Numbered from the stretch's first letter, positions 45,174-54,160 are shown. The stretch is DNA of 64,000 nucleotides from Rhizobium sp. Leaf306 (GCF_001423425.1 NZ_LMNX01000004.1:62001-126000); one strand, 5' to 3'. Made by a program: numbers and translations. The notes: generated by a model not told the origin, from the sequence alone.

Positions 45174-46310
45174 TTACTGGCGTCGGAAGCGGTTCGCCGC
45201 GTCTATCGCCTGGCGCTGCTGCTCGTCGTTGATGCCGAGGTAGAAATCCTCTAGCGCCGCGTCCTGAAGTCCGGCGCGACGGGAAAGCACATACCACTTG
45301 GCGGCCTCGACCGGGTTCGGTCGTGTCCCCAGCGCCTCGATATAGAGATGCGACAGCTTGTTCTGGGCAACCACATTGCCGCGATGGGCCGCAATCCGCA
45401 GCCATTCGAAGCCCTTGTCGTAGTTGCGTTCGCCGCCGACGCCGTTGACGAACCAGATGCCCATGTCGAGTTGCGCCGTGTCGAACCCGGCCTTCGCCGC
45501 GCGCTCCAGCCAACGGCGAGCCTCGGCCTTCTTCTCCTCGGGCACGCCCTTCATGTTCACGTAGAGCTGGGCCACCGCATATTGCGCATCCGCCACGCCC
45601 TGCTTTGCCGCCCGCTCGTAGAAGGGCAACGCCAGCTTGAAACCTTTATCGCCGGGATTGTCCGACACCAGGATCTGGCCCCAGTTGAACTGCGCCGATG
45701 AATTGCCGGCTTCCGCCGCCTTGCGCATATAGTCGTCGGCCTTCTTCTTGTCGGCGGGCACGTAACGGCCGCTCATCAAAAGAAGCGAATACTGGAACAT
45801 GGCGGCAGGATCGCCGCGCTCGGCAGCCTGCCCGTACCAGAAGGCCGCGGTCTTTGCGTCGCGGTTGATGCCGAGCCCCTTGCTCATCATTTCGGCGACA
45901 AGCGTCTGCGACGCCGCATCACCGGCCGACGCACGCTTCAGTGCGACATCGAGCGCCTTGACGTACAAGCCGCGCTGGAACGCACCATAGGCCTCGTCGA
46001 TCGGGCCCGTATAGGGCTTCTCCGGCGGCAGCGGCGGCAAGGTCACGCCCATGCGCTGATAGAGTTCGACACCGGCGGACGGCACGATGCCATCGGGCTG
46101 TGCACCGCGTTCGACGCCCATTGCATCCGGCGCGACCGGTCTCGTCACCACCTGACGCGACTGCGCCGCCGTCGGCCCCTCCTGCTCCACCGCACCGGGT
46201 TGCTGCACCTGCGCAATTGCCGGATGCGGCAAGACGGCCGACGCGGAAAGGCTGGCGGCAAGCATCAGGACGGTGGATGAGGCGCGACGAATCGATGGCA
46301 TGGAGACCAT
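45174..46310 (-). CDS. Exported Sel1-repeat protein
   Basis: 378 aa from the ATG at 46310 (a TTG one codon earlier is an alternative). Signal peptide within MMVSMPSIRRASSTVLMLAA and the following SLSASAVLPHPAIA. A Pro/Gln-rich linker precedes at least six Sel1-like repeats from about 130 to 370, recognised by AAxFWYGQAAERGDPAAMFQ-like cycles (DAQYAVAQLYVNMKG, AQLDMGIWFVNG, AQNKLSHLYIEA). Such proteins are periplasmic adaptors, e.g. ExoR in rhizobia, though this is not ExoR. Translationally coupled to the ThiE-like gene (TGATG). Confidence 0.85.
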   Translation of the reverse strand: MVSMPSIRRASSTVLMLAASLSASAVLPHPAIAQVQQPGAVEQEGPTAAQSRQVVTRPVAPDAMGVERGAQPDGIVPSAGVELYQRMGVTLPPLPPEKPYTGPIDEAYGAFQRGLYVKALDVALKRASAGDAASQTLVAEMMSKGLGINRDAKTAAFWYGQAAERGDPAAMFQYSLLLMSGRYVPADKKKADDYMRKAAEAGNSSAQFNWGQILVSDNPGDKGFKLALPFYERAAKQGVADAQYAVAQLYVNMKGVPEEKKAEARRWLERAAKAGFDTAQLDMGIWFVNGVGGERNYDKGFEWLRIAAHRGNVVAQNKLSHLYIEALGTRPNPVEAAKWYVLSRRAGLQDAALEDFYLGINDEQQRQAIDAANRFRRQ

Positions 46311-46963
46311 CAAGCCTCAAACCGTGGCGCTTTTTCGTCCAGATCGGCGTTGACCAGTCGAACTGCTTCCTGCGGTCCTTCGGGATGATCGAAGACAGCC
46401 AGTCTCAAAGCCACAAATTCCGCTCCGTTTTCGGCAACCTCGAGCGCCGAGGAAATGTCCGTGCCGCCCATGGCGATGCAGGGAATTTCCACCATCGAAG
46501 CCCACCATTCCGCAAGCGCGACGTTCTTCGGATGCGCCTCCGGCTTGATGTCGCCATCGAGCTTGCCGAAGAAAATATAGTCGGGGCGGCGCTCGCCCAC
46601 TTCGAGCGCCGTGTGACGCTCGGATGCACCACCGGCGCCGACGATCATCTTCGGGCTGAATTTCTCGATCGTTTCTTCCAGCTCTTCCATCGAACCGGCC
46701 ATATGCAGGCCATCTGCCTTGACGCGACCTGCGACGCGGCTGTCTCCGGCGATCAGCGCTGCGGCACCCGCGGCCTGGATCATCGGCACCATGAGTTCGG
46801 CGCGGTCCTGGAACGCGGTATCGTCTTCATCGTATTGCGGCAGGATCACCGAGGCGACATCGCCGCCCGCAAGCGCCTTCTCCAGTCGGTCCGCCTGCGC
46901 TTTCGCATCCGCATCCTGCGGCACGATCAGCACCAGACGGCAACGCTCTTCCTGTTTCTTCAT
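46310..46963 (-). CDS. Thiamine phosphate synthase-like TIM barrel protein, divergent
   Basis: 217 aa from the ATG at 46963 (an ATG at 46975 is possible). The ThiE-like barrel is recognisable (AALIAGDSRVAGRVKADGLH, IPCIAMGGTDISSALEVAENG). However, the pyrophosphate- and substrate-binding motifs of true ThiE are degenerate: GLHMAGSMEE stands where GLHLGQxD is expected, and FFGKLDGDIKPEAHPK replaces the GPVFPTxTK loop. I doubt that it makes thiamine phosphate; no thiC, thiG or thiM is nearby. Divergent from the TauE gene. Confidence 0.72.
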   Translation of the reverse strand: MKKQEERCRLVLIVPQDADAKAQADRLEKALAGGDVASVILPQYDEDDTAFQDRAELMVPMIQAAGAAALIAGDSRVAGRVKADGLHMAGSMEELEETIEKFSPKMIVGAGGASERHTALEVGERRPDYIFFGKLDGDIKPEAHPKNVALAEWWASMVEIPCIAMGGTDISSALEVAENGAEFVALRLAVFDHPEGPQEAVRLVNADLDEKAPRFEA

Positions 46964-47099
46964 GTTTCTTCCCATGCAGCGAACCGCAACCCGGCGATCC
47001 GCACTCGTTTTCTCTTGAATGATTCGATAGACCGGAAGGATTGCGCAATCAACCGCTCATCCCATCTGCCCGCCTCAACGGTGCAAGCCTGAAGTGCCC

Positions 47100-47885
47100 A
47101 TGCCAGACATATTTTCCTCCGATACGCTCAGCCTCGCCTTCTTTGCAGCAGCGGTGCCCGCCGTGATGCTGGTCGGGCTTTCCAAGGGCGGCATTGGCGG
47201 CGCGATCGGCCTGATGGGCATGCCGCTGATGTCGCTTGCCGTCGACCCGGTCAAAGCGGCGGCGATCTTCCTGCCGATCCTGATCCTGATGGATATCGTG
47301 GCGCTTTGGTCCTGGCGCCATTTCAACGACAGAAAAACCCTGCTGATGATCCTGCCGGGCGGTGTCATCGGCATCGCGCTCGGCTGGGCGACCTCGGCCT
47401 ATGTCTCGGACGACGCGTTGCGGATTGTTATTGCCGCGGCAACGATCTTCTTCGCCCTCCGCTACTTCTGGCAGGTCTACGGCCCGGATAAGAACCGTCC
47501 GGCCGCCGCACTGCCGCATCGTCCGGCGGCCGCCACGTTCTGGGGCGCGCTGTCGGGCTATGCCAGTTTCGTGGCGCATGCCGGCGGCCCGCCCTTCCAG
47601 ATCTACGTTCTGCCGATGAAGCTCGATCCTAAGAAATACACCGGGGCCAGCATCCGCTTCTTCGCCATCGTCAACGCCGTCAAGATCATCCCCTATTTCC
47701 TTCTCGGCGCATTGGGGGCCGAAAACCTGACGATCTCGGCGACATTGCTGCCGGCAGCCCTGGTCTCGACCATGCTCGGTGCCGCGATCGTCAAGCATCT
47801 GAAGTCGGAAGTGTTCTATCCGATGACCTACGCGCTCGCTCTCGTTGCCGGCGTAAAGCTTCTGTGGGACGGCCTGCCGATCTGA
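47100..47885 (+). CDS. TauE/SafE family anion exporter
   Basis: 261 aa, start ATG at 47100 (a GTG two codons earlier also fits). Eight predicted membrane helices. GLSKGGIGGAIGLMGMPLMSL near 25-45 and FWGALSGYASFVAHAGGPP near 142-160 are the two repeated motifs of the family (SKGG and AGGPP). Members export sulfite, sulfoacetate or similar organosulfonates. The role here is not fixed; there is no taurine gene nearby. Confidence 0.88.
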   Translation: MPDIFSSDTLSLAFFAAAVPAVMLVGLSKGGIGGAIGLMGMPLMSLAVDPVKAAAIFLPILILMDIVALWSWRHFNDRKTLLMILPGGVIGIALGWATSAYVSDDALRIVIAAATIFFALRYFWQVYGPDKNRPAAALPHRPAAATFWGALSGYASFVAHAGGPPFQIYVLPMKLDPKKYTGASIRFFAIVNAVKIIPYFLLGALGAENLTISATLLPAALVSTMLGAAIVKHLKSEVFYPMTYALALVAGVKLLWDGLPI

Positions 47886-47992
47886 CCGGTCCATCCGAAC
47901 ATCATAAAAAACCCAATTACAATAAGGCCTTCCGCCGGTCGCGAGACACGAAAACGGTTGATGCTTCGTCAAGTTATGCTTAGCTTCAAACT

Positions 47993-48250
47993 ATGACACT
48001 CGATCCGTTTTCAGCCATTGCCGACCCGAACCGGCGCCATCTCCTCGAAGAGCTGAGACGCGCGCCGAAAACCGTGAATGAACTTGCACAAGGACTGCCG
48101 ATCAGCAGGCCGGCCGTCTCGCAGCATCTGAAAGCACTGCTGGACAGCGATCTCGTGACTGTCACACCAGAGGGAACGCGGCGCATCTATGCCGTGAACG
48201 GCAGCGGCTTCACCCGGCTCAACCTGTGGCTCGACCAGTTCTGGACGTGA
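47993..48250 (+). CDS. ArsR/SdpR-like winged-helix regulator
   Basis: 85 aa, one winged helix-turn-helix domain. IADPNRRHLLEELRR, TVNELAQGLPISRPAVSQHLKAL and TPEGTRRIYAVN match the ArsR family recognition helix and wing; there is no CXC metal-binding motif, so a non-metal ligand or redox signal is likely. No Shine-Dalgarno precedes the ATG; it may be a leaderless message. It could control the adjacent TauE gene, but the 107-base gap shows no clear operator. Confidence 0.82.
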   Translation: MTLDPFSAIADPNRRHLLEELRRAPKTVNELAQGLPISRPAVSQHLKALLDSDLVTVTPEGTRRIYAVNGSGFTRLNLWLDQFWT

Positions 48251-48368
48251 ATTCTGGCCGCGACTGTGACGTTACGACCAGAACTGTTGCTTTTAGTCTT
48301 GGAATTTATCGTGCCGCTGTGGGCACCCTCTCACGAATGTACGTGAGGCGCGTGGCGCTTTTGATCGC

Positions 48369-48545
48369 CTAATGACGGGTGTCGGTCTTTAACCGCTCCA
48401 CCTCGTCTTTGATGCGCAGCTTGCGGCGCTTGAGCTCTGCGATCTCACGATCGTCGGCGGATGGAGATGCGAGAACGGACTGGAGTTCCTCTTCGAGGTC
48501 GCCGTGCTTCTTTTCAAGCGATGCGATATGCGCCTGGACGGTCAT
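48369..48545 (-). CDS. DUF465 (YdcH) coiled-coil protein, copy 1
   Basis: 58 aa from the ATG at 48545. ASLEKKHGDLEEELQSVLAS and AELKRRKLRIKDEVERLK are the two helices of a DUF465 hairpin, whose conserved RRKLxIKDE motif is present. Small acidic-basic coiled-coil proteins of this type are widespread in proteobacteria without known function. It is divergent from a second DUF465 gene, 230 bases away. Confidence 0.85.
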   Translation of the reverse strand: MTVQAHIASLEKKHGDLEEELQSVLASPSADDREIAELKRRKLRIKDEVERLKTDTRH

Positions 48546-48685
48546 GTGGCATGTTCCTTCCTTAGGTACCTGCCTTGGCACTCCTCTGAGCCAAGGCTTC
48601 AGGTTTGCAACAGAAGTGTGACACGGTTGGTCCGCTTTGTCGAAGGAGAAATCATGGTCTCTCAGCGGCAAATTCGTGGCGTCGG

Positions 48686-48700
48686 CTAACTTCCAGTTAA
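48686..48700 (+). promoter_or_regulatory. Near-consensus CtrA-like box upstream of DUF465 copy 2
   Basis: CTAA (48686-48689), seven bases, TTAA (48697-48700), one mismatch from TTAA-N7-TTAA. It lies 75 bases before the ATG of the second DUF465 gene. Weak on its own; no clear -10 follows. Confidence 0.25.
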
Positions 48701-48774
48701 CGCGGTTTGATGGTAGGAGCTTGCGGATGAAGCCGGGGTTTGCAAAAAGCCGGCGTAAAGAATGGGGACTGAGC

Positions 48775-48978
48775 ATGCGTGATCAGGAACAGGCGGATAA
48801 CCGGCTGGTACTCGCGAAACTTCGCCAGGAACACGAAGATTACGACGCCGCGATCAATGCCATGATCAAGGTCGGCTGTGAGGCTCTTCGCATCCAGCGC
48901 ATGAAGAAGAAGAAGCTGGCCATCAAGGACCGGATGACCCAGATCGAAGACCAGATCATTCCCGACATCATCGCTTGA
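48775..48978 (+). CDS. DUF465 (YdcH) coiled-coil protein, copy 2
   Basis: 67 aa from the ATG at 48775 following TGGGGACTGAGC; the frame is open from 48637 but only this start gives the family length. [18 protein letters not shown] and [19 protein letters not shown] form the DUF465 helical hairpin, with the same KKxLAIKD core as copy 1. It ends 22 bases before purE and is probably co-transcribed with purE-purK. Confidence 0.85.
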   Translation: MRDQEQADNRLVLAKLRQEHEDYDAAINAMIKVGCEALRIQRMKKKKLAIKDRMTQIEDQIIPDIIA

Positions 48979-49000
48979 GTTCACCTTAAAAGGGCCTGGA

Positions 49001-49498
49001 ATGTCAGAAAGACCCGCAGTCGCCATCATCATGGGCAGCCAGTCCGACTGGGAGACCATGAAGAACGCCGCCGACACGCTTGATACGCTCGACATCGGTT
49101 ACGAAGCACGGATCGTCTCGGCACACCGCACGCCGGACCGGATGTACGAATTCGCCAAGAGCGCCCGCGACGAGGGCTTCAAGGTCATCATCGCCGGTGC
49201 CGGCGGCGCTGCCCACCTGCCGGGCATGACAGCGGCCCTGACGCCGCTTCCGGTGTTCGGCGTGCCCGTCCAGTCAAAGACCATGAGCGGAACCGACAGC
49301 CTTTACTCGATCGTGCAGATGCCCGCCGGAATTCCCGTCGGCACGCTGGCGATCGGCCGTGCGGGTGCGATCAACGCAGCTCTTCTTGCCGCAGCGGTGC
49401 TTGCCCTCTCCGACGAAGACCTCGCCGACCGGCTCGACGCCTATCGCGCGCACCACACCGCATCGGTCGCCGAATATCCCATCGACGAAGCACCCTGA
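49001..49498 (+). CDS. purE: N5-carboxyaminoimidazole ribonucleotide mutase PurE
   Basis: 165 aa, class I Pur[18 protein letters not shown] near 11, SAHRTPDRM (the active-site His loop) near 45, [17 protein letters not shown] near 67 and [19 protein letters not shown] near 95 are all intact. Moves the carboxylate of N5-CAIR to give CAIR in purine synthesis. Eight bases before purK. Confidence 0.96.
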   Translation: MSERPAVAIIMGSQSDWETMKNAADTLDTLDIGYEARIVSAHRTPDRMYEFAKSARDEGFKVIIAGAGGAAHLPGMTAALTPLPVFGVPVQSKTMSGTDSLYSIVQMPAGIPVGTLAIGRAGAINAALLAAAVLALSDEDLADRLDAYRAHHTASVAEYPIDEAP

Positions 49499-49506
49499 GA
49501 AACATC

Positions 49507-50580
49507 ATGACGATCCGCACCATCGGCATAATCGGCGGCGGCCAGCTCGGCCGCATGCTGGCGATCGCTGCCGCACGCCTGAACTACCGCATCATCATCC
49601 TTGAGCCGCAGGCCGACTGCCCGGCCGCCCAGGTCGCGAACGAACAGATCACGGCGGCCTACGACGACAGGACGGCGCTGGCCGATCTCGCCAGCCGCTG
49701 CGACGTCGTGACCTACGAATTCGAAAACGTACCGGTCGAGGCAGCCGAGTTCCTGCAGCAGTCGGTTCCGGTCTACCCGCCGGCCAAGGCCCTGGAAGTG
49801 GCGCAGGACAGGATTGTTGAAAAGCAGTTCCTCAACGGCTGCGGCATCGAGACCGCAAGGTTTCACGCGGTCGACAGCCAGTCCGATCTCGAAGCGGCAC
49901 TTGCAGACTTCGGCGGCAAGGGTGTCTTGAAGACCCGCCGCATGGGCTACGACGGCAAGGGCCAGCGCGTGTTCCGCTCCAGCGACGACAAGGCCGACGG
50001 CGCTTATGCGGACCTCGGCTCGGTGCCGATGGTTCTCGAAAGCTTCGTGCCCTTCGAGCGCGAAATCTCGATTATCGCCGCGCGCGCCAAGGATGGCACG
50101 GTCTCCTGCTACGATCCGGCCGAGAACATCCACCGCAACGGCATCCTTCATACCTCCACCCTGCCCGCGACCATTCCAGACACGACCGCGCAGACCGCGC
50201 GCAGTGCCGCCGAAAAGCTCCTCGCTGCCCTCGACTATGTCGGGGTGATCGGCATGGAATTCTTCGTGATGGCCGATGGCACCCTGATTGCCAACGAGAT
50301 CGCACCGCGGGTGCACAATTCCGGTCATTGGACAGAGGCTGCCTGCGTGGTCTCGCAGTTCGAGCAGCATATCCGCGCGGTGGCCGGCGCAAGCCTCGGC
50401 GATCCGCGCCGTCATTCCGATTGCGTGATGACCAACCTGATCGGCGACGACATCCTCGACGTGCCCGGCTGGCTCGCGAGGACCGACGTGCTGGTCCACC
50501 TCTACGGCAAGACGGAATCCCGCCCGGGCCGGAAAATGGGCCATGTCACGGAGCTGAAGGGGCGGAAAACCCGGTCATAA
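49507..50580 (+). CDS. purK: 5-(carboxyamino)imidazole ribonucleotide synthase PurK
   Basis: 357 aa, ATP-grasp enzyme. N-terminal GIIGGGQLGRMLAIAAARL, ADTTYEFENVP-like VVTYEFENVPVEAAEF near 78, LKTRRMGYDGKGQRVF at 141, and FVMADGTLIANEIAPRVHNSGHW near 257-280. Carboxylates AIR using ATP and bicarbonate, feeding PurE. Part of the DUF465-purE-purK transcript. Confidence 0.96.
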   Translation: MTIRTIGIIGGGQLGRMLAIAAARLNYRIIILEPQADCPAAQVANEQITAAYDDRTALADLASRCDVVTYEFENVPVEAAEFLQQSVPVYPPAKALEVAQDRIVEKQFLNGCGIETARFHAVDSQSDLEAALADFGGKGVLKTRRMGYDGKGQRVFRSSDDKADGAYADLGSVPMVLESFVPFEREISIIAARAKDGTVSCYDPAENIHRNGILHTSTLPATIPDTTAQTARSAAEKLLAALDYVGVIGMEFFVMADGTLIANEIAPRVHNSGHWTEAACVVSQFEQHIRAVAGASLGDPRRHSDCVMTNLIGDDILDVPGWLARTDVLVHLYGKTESRPGRKMGHVTELKGRKTRS

Positions 50581-50594
50581 AGTGCGTCACAAGG

Positions 50595-50623
50595 TTGACA
50601 CGCATCCAGCCACGGGTTATCTG
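50595..50623 (+). promoter_or_regulatory. Candidate promoter of rpmJ
   Basis: TTGACA (50595-50600), 17-base spacer, TATCTG (50618-50623), about 100 bases upstream of the rpmJ ATG and just after the purK stop. Confidence 0.45.
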
Positions 50624-50724
50624 CACGCCAACCTGAGCGCGCCCCTCGTCGACAGATAGGCGGCACGCTTTCGATTGATAGAGACAAGCGGCTCTTTGAG
50701 CCCACAGACTTCTGGACCAGTACA

Positions 50725-50850
50725 ATGAAGATCAAGAACTCGCTCAAGGCGCTGAAGGCTCGTCATCGCGATAACCGTCTGGTTCGCCGCAAGGGCCGCG
50801 TTTACATCATCAACAAGCAGAACCCGCGCTTCAAGGCCCGCCAGGGCTGA
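50725..50850 (+). CDS. rpmJ: 50S ribosomal protein L36, cysteine-free type
   Basis: 41 aa: begins [19 protein letters not shown] and ends [12 protein letters not shown]. The length and the sequence [21 protein letters not shown] match the alphaproteobacterial L36. The zinc ribbon cysteines of classic L36 are absent, as in the L31 gene at 37836. It stands alone, far from the ribosomal protein operons, between purK and a TPR gene. Confidence 0.95.
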   Translation: MKIKNSLKALKARHRDNRLVRRKGRVYIINKQNPRFKARQG

Positions 50851-50957
50851 TTTGCGCTGATATCGACGGGTTGTCCGGGCACGCCTGAGACGATCAAATT
50901 GTCGGTAGCGTGAAATTTCGGGTTTGACCTTCGGCGCATGCGGATTACTTTATCCGC

Positions 50958-51611
50958 ATGCGCTATTTTCGTTCAAGCTTCGTGATCCTTGCTGTGTGTG
51001 TTGCGGTGCCTGCCTTTGCGCAGACGCTGCCCCAGCCCATGCCGCCATCCCAACCGATGCCTCCCGCTCCGCCGCTGGAAAGTCCGGCGCAGGGAGGTAC
51101 GCAGGCAGCACCGAATGCCGGCCAGCCTCTCAACGCCAGGGTCGACCCACTATTTGCGGCGCTGAAACGTGAGCGCAATCCGGAAAAGGCGCGCGGCATC
51201 GCCACGCAGATCGCCATGAACATGGGTGACTCGGGCAGTCCCACAGTCAATCTCCTGATGGGCTGGGCGGCCACGGCCGCCAAGGAAAAGCGCAACGCCG
51301 CCGCCCTCGACTTCCTCGACCGCGTCACTCTCATCGATCCCGCCTATGTCGAAGGCTGGAACCGCCGCGCCACAATGCATTACGCGATGGGCGACCAGCG
51401 CAAGGCGATGGCCGATATTGCCGAAGTGCTGAAGCGTGAGCCTCGCCATTTCGGCGCGCTGGCCGGTCTTGCCGGAATCCTCACCGAAGCCGGACGGGAC
51501 AGCCAGGCGCTGAATGCGTGGGAGCGTTATCTCGACATCTACCCCGCCGATCGCGAGGCGCAGGAGGCTGTGACCAAGCTATCCGAAAAGATCGCCGGCA
51601 ACCGAACCTGA
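50958..51611 (+). CDS. Exported TPR protein
   Basis: 217 aa. Signal peptide MRYFRSSFVILAVCVAVPAFA, a Pro/Met-rich linker (QPMPPSQPMPPAPP), then TPR repeats from about 65 to 210 (ALDFLDRVTLIDPAYVEGWN, ADIAEVLKREPRHFGALAG, ALNAWERYLDIYPADREAQE). A periplasmic adaptor of unknown partner. It is 9 bases upstream of the hydrolase gene and probably co-transcribed. Confidence 0.85.
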   Translation: MRYFRSSFVILAVCVAVPAFAQTLPQPMPPSQPMPPAPPLESPAQGGTQAAPNAGQPLNARVDPLFAALKRERNPEKARGIATQIAMNMGDSGSPTVNLLMGWAATAAKEKRNAAALDFLDRVTLIDPAYVEGWNRRATMHYAMGDQRKAMADIAEVLKREPRHFGALAGLAGILTEAGRDSQALNAWERYLDIYPADREAQEAVTKLSEKIAGNRT

Positions 51612-51620
51612 TGGGCCGCC

Positions 51621-52658
51621 ATGGGGATTGTACCTCTTATCTTGTCTCTCATCGCATTCGGCTTCGGCTTCACGGCCTGGAAGGCGAAAGCGATCGAGGC
51701 CAACCTTCCGAACGACGGTGAACTCACCGATCTCGGCGATATCCGTATCAACGCCCTTCATGTCGCAGCACCAGCCGAGGGCGACCTTCCCCCGATCGTC
51801 TTCATCCACGGCGCCAGCGGCAATCTGAAGGACCAGGAAGCAGCGTTCCGCAGACCGCTAGAAGGGCGCGCCGAAATGCTGTTCGTCGACCGTCCCGGTC
51901 ACGGTTATTCCGAGCGTGGCGGAGACGAGAACGGTTTCCCGGATGGTCAGGCCGACACGATTGCGCGACTGATGGATCGTTACGGCATCGACAAGGCCAT
52001 CATCGTCGGTCACTCCTTCGGAGGCGCGATCGCCACATCCTTCGCGCTTTACCACCCGGAAAAGACAGCGGGCCTGCTTCTGCTTGCGCCCGCCACCCAT
52101 CCCTGGCCGGGCGGCGTCGACTGGTACTACAATCTCGCAGCCCGCCCTTATCTCGGACGCCTGTTTACCCGCTTCCTGGCGCTGCCTGCCGGGCTGGTGC
52201 TGATGGAGAAGGCAACCCATGCCGTCTTCCATCCCAACCCCCGTCCGGACCGCTATCTGGACGGCGGCGCCACCGCACTGGTGTTGCGGCCCGAGAACTT
52301 CCGCAACAACGCGATCGACGTCGCCAATCTCAACGACTACGTCACCCGGGTCGCACCGCGCTACAGCGAGATCACCGCGCCAACGCTGATCATCAACGGC
52401 GACAGCGACAAGATCGTCTCGATGGATATCCATGCGAAGGCGCTGACGGCCGCCGTCGCCGGTGCCGAACTGGTCGTCATCCGCGGCCTCGGCCACAAGC
52501 CGGACTACCTCGCGACCGATCTCGCCATAGCCGGGATCGAAAAGCTCGCAGGCCACCACCGCGACCTGCAGTCCGTTGCCCGCAGGGTCGAGGCGCGACT
52601 GGCGCAGGTGGTCGACGAGCCCATGCCGGACATGGATTTCTCGATCGAGAAGACCTGA
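51621..52658 (+). CDS. Alpha/beta-hydrolase, membrane-anchored
   Basis: 345 aa. A single N-terminal hydrophobic helix (residues 2-18) anchors a complete alpha/beta-hydrolase domain: oxyanion-hole IHGASGN at 62-68, nucleophile elbow GHSFGG with Ser132, acid in NGDSDKIV near 253, and His in GLGHKPDY near 294. Likely an esterase or lipase; substrate unknown. Convergent with pyruvate kinase across a hairpin. Confidence 0.88.
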   Translation: MGIVPLILSLIAFGFGFTAWKAKAIEANLPNDGELTDLGDIRINALHVAAPAEGDLPPIVFIHGASGNLKDQEAAFRRPLEGRAEMLFVDRPGHGYSERGGDENGFPDGQADTIARLMDRYGIDKAIIVGHSFGGAIATSFALYHPEKTAGLLLLAPATHPWPGGVDWYYNLAARPYLGRLFTRFLALPAGLVLMEKATHAVFHPNPRPDRYLDGGATALVLRPENFRNNAIDVANLNDYVTRVAPRYSEITAPTLIINGDSDKIVSMDIHAKALTAAVAGAELVVIRGLGHKPDYLATDLAIAGIEKLAGHHRDLQSVARRVEARLAQVVDEPMPDMDFSIEKT

Positions 52659-52667
52659 AACGACAAA

Positions 52668-52696
52668 GGCCGCCGGATCACTCCGACGGCCGTTTT
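52668..52696. terminator. Bidirectional terminator between hydrolase and pyk
   Basis: GGCCGCCGGA (52668-52677) pairs with TCCGACGGCC (52682-52691) with one mismatch and a 4-base loop, followed by GTTTT on the plus strand and TTTG on the minus strand. It serves both convergent genes. Confidence 0.82.
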
Positions 52697-52720
52697 CATT
52701 TCACGCTGTTGATAGCGGGT

Positions 52721-54160
52721 TTAAACCCCACTCTGCCCATCTGCACCGATATAGGCGATGCGCAGCATGTTGGTGGCGCCAGGTGTGCCCAGTGGCACGC
52801 CGGCCGAGATGATGATCCGGTCGCCCGGCTTACCAAAACCTTCGGAGGCGACGATGCGGCAGGCGTTGTTGACCATGTCGTCGAGGTCAGTCGCGTCGTG
52901 GGTGACGACGCAGTGCATGCCCCAGCCGATCGACAGTCGACGCGCGGTCTTGACGCTCGGCGACAGTGCCAGGATCGGAACGTTCGGACGCTCGCGCGAG
53001 GCGCGAAGGCCTGTTGTGCCCGACGATGTGTAGGTGACGATCACGGCGAGCCGCAGCGTCTCTGCAATCTGGCGGGCAGCAAGCGAGATCGCATCGGCAC
53101 CGGTTGCTTCCGGTGTGGCGCGCTGCGCGTAGATGATGCTTGGATAAAGCGGATCGTCTTCCACCTTGCGGGCAATCGACGCCATCATCGAAACGGCTTC
53201 GACCGGATACTGACCGGACGCCGATTCGGCCGACAGCATGATCGCATCGGCACCTTCGAACACGGCGATCGAGACGTCGGAAACTTCGGCGCGGGTCGGA
53301 ACCGGCGCGCTGATCATCGATTCCAGCATCTGGGTCGCGACCACGACCGGCTTGCCGGCACGGCGACATGCGCGTGTCAGCTGCTTCTGGATGCCGGGGA
53401 CCGCCTCGATCGGCATTTCGACGCCAAGATCGCCACGGGCCACCATGACGGCGTCGGAGAGATCGATGATCTCATCGATCCGCTCGAGTGCCTGCGGCTT
53501 TTCGATCTTAGACATGATGCCGACGCGGCCGCGGGCAATCTTGCGAACTTCGGCGAGATCTTCCGGGCGCTGAACGAAGGACAAAGCGACCCAGTCGACA
53601 TCGTCGGTCTCAAGCACGGCATCGAGATCGGCGCGGTCCTTGTCGGTGAGAACGCCAACGGCGAGCAGCGTATCGGGAAGGCTAACACCCTTGCGGTCGG
53701 AAATGCCGGTGCCGGCCACGACGGTGCAGGTGATCGACGTTCCGTCAACCTTTTCGGCCCGCAGCGCCAGCTTGCCGTCATCGATCAGCAGGCGATCGCC
53801 GACCTTCACCGATTCGAGAATTTCGGGATGCGGCAGGAAGACTCGGTTCTCGTCGCCGGGAGCCTCGTTGTTGTCGAGTGTAAACGTCTGGCCTGGGACC
53901 AGCGTCACCTTGGTATCGGCAAACTTGCCAACGCGCAGTTTCGGACCCTGTAGGTCGGCGAGGATGCCGATCGGGCGGCCGGATTTCTTTTCCACCGAGC
54001 GGATACGCTCGATCAGCGTCCGCATCATCTCATGGCTCGAATGGCTCATGTTGATGCGGAAAAGATCAGCGCCTGCCTCGTGCAGCTTTGCAATCATCTC
54101 CTCGTCGGAGGATGCCGGGCCGAGTGTGGCAAGGATCTTAACTTTGCGGTATCGCCTCAT
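52721..54160 (-). CDS. pyk: Pyruvate kinase
   Basis: 479 aa from the ATG at 54160 (a TTG one codon upstream is also in frame). Catalytic motifs: KILATLGPASSDEEMIAKL at 8, INMSHSSHEMM near 36-46, MSKIEKPQALERIDEII near 217 with the key Lys, GDLGVEMPIEAVP near 245, and ATQMLESMISAPVPTRAEVSD near 278. Converts PEP and ADP to pyruvate and ATP. Its start overlaps the stop of the DUF1036 gene by one base (TGATG), so translation is coupled. Confidence 0.96.
   Translation of the reverse strand: MRRYRKVKILATLGPASSDEEMIAKLHEAGADLFRINMSHSSHEMMRTLIERIRSVEKKSGRPIGILADLQGPKLRVGKFADTKVTLVPGQTFTLDNNEAPGDENRVFLPHPEILESVKVGDRLLIDDGKLALRAEKVDGTSITCTVVAGTGISDRKGVSLPDTLLAVGVLTDKDRADLDAVLETDDVDWVALSFVQRPEDLAEVRKIARGRVGIMSKIEKPQALERIDEIIDLSDAVMVARGDLGVEMPIEAVPGIQKQLTRACRRAGKPVVVATQMLESMISAPVPTRAEVSDVSIAVFEGADAIMLSAESASGQYPVEAVSMMASIARKVEDDPLYPSIIYAQRATPEATGADAISLAARQIAETLRLAVIVTYTSSGTTGLRASRERPNVPILALSPSVKTARRLSIGWGMHCVVTHDATDLDDMVNNACRIVASEGFGKPGDRIIISAGVPLGTPGATNMLRIAYIGADGQSGV

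Noticed and set aside
46310..46963. Assigning gene symbol thiE
   Set aside because: The two active-site loops are degenerate and no other thiamine biosynthesis gene is nearby, so the name would mislead.
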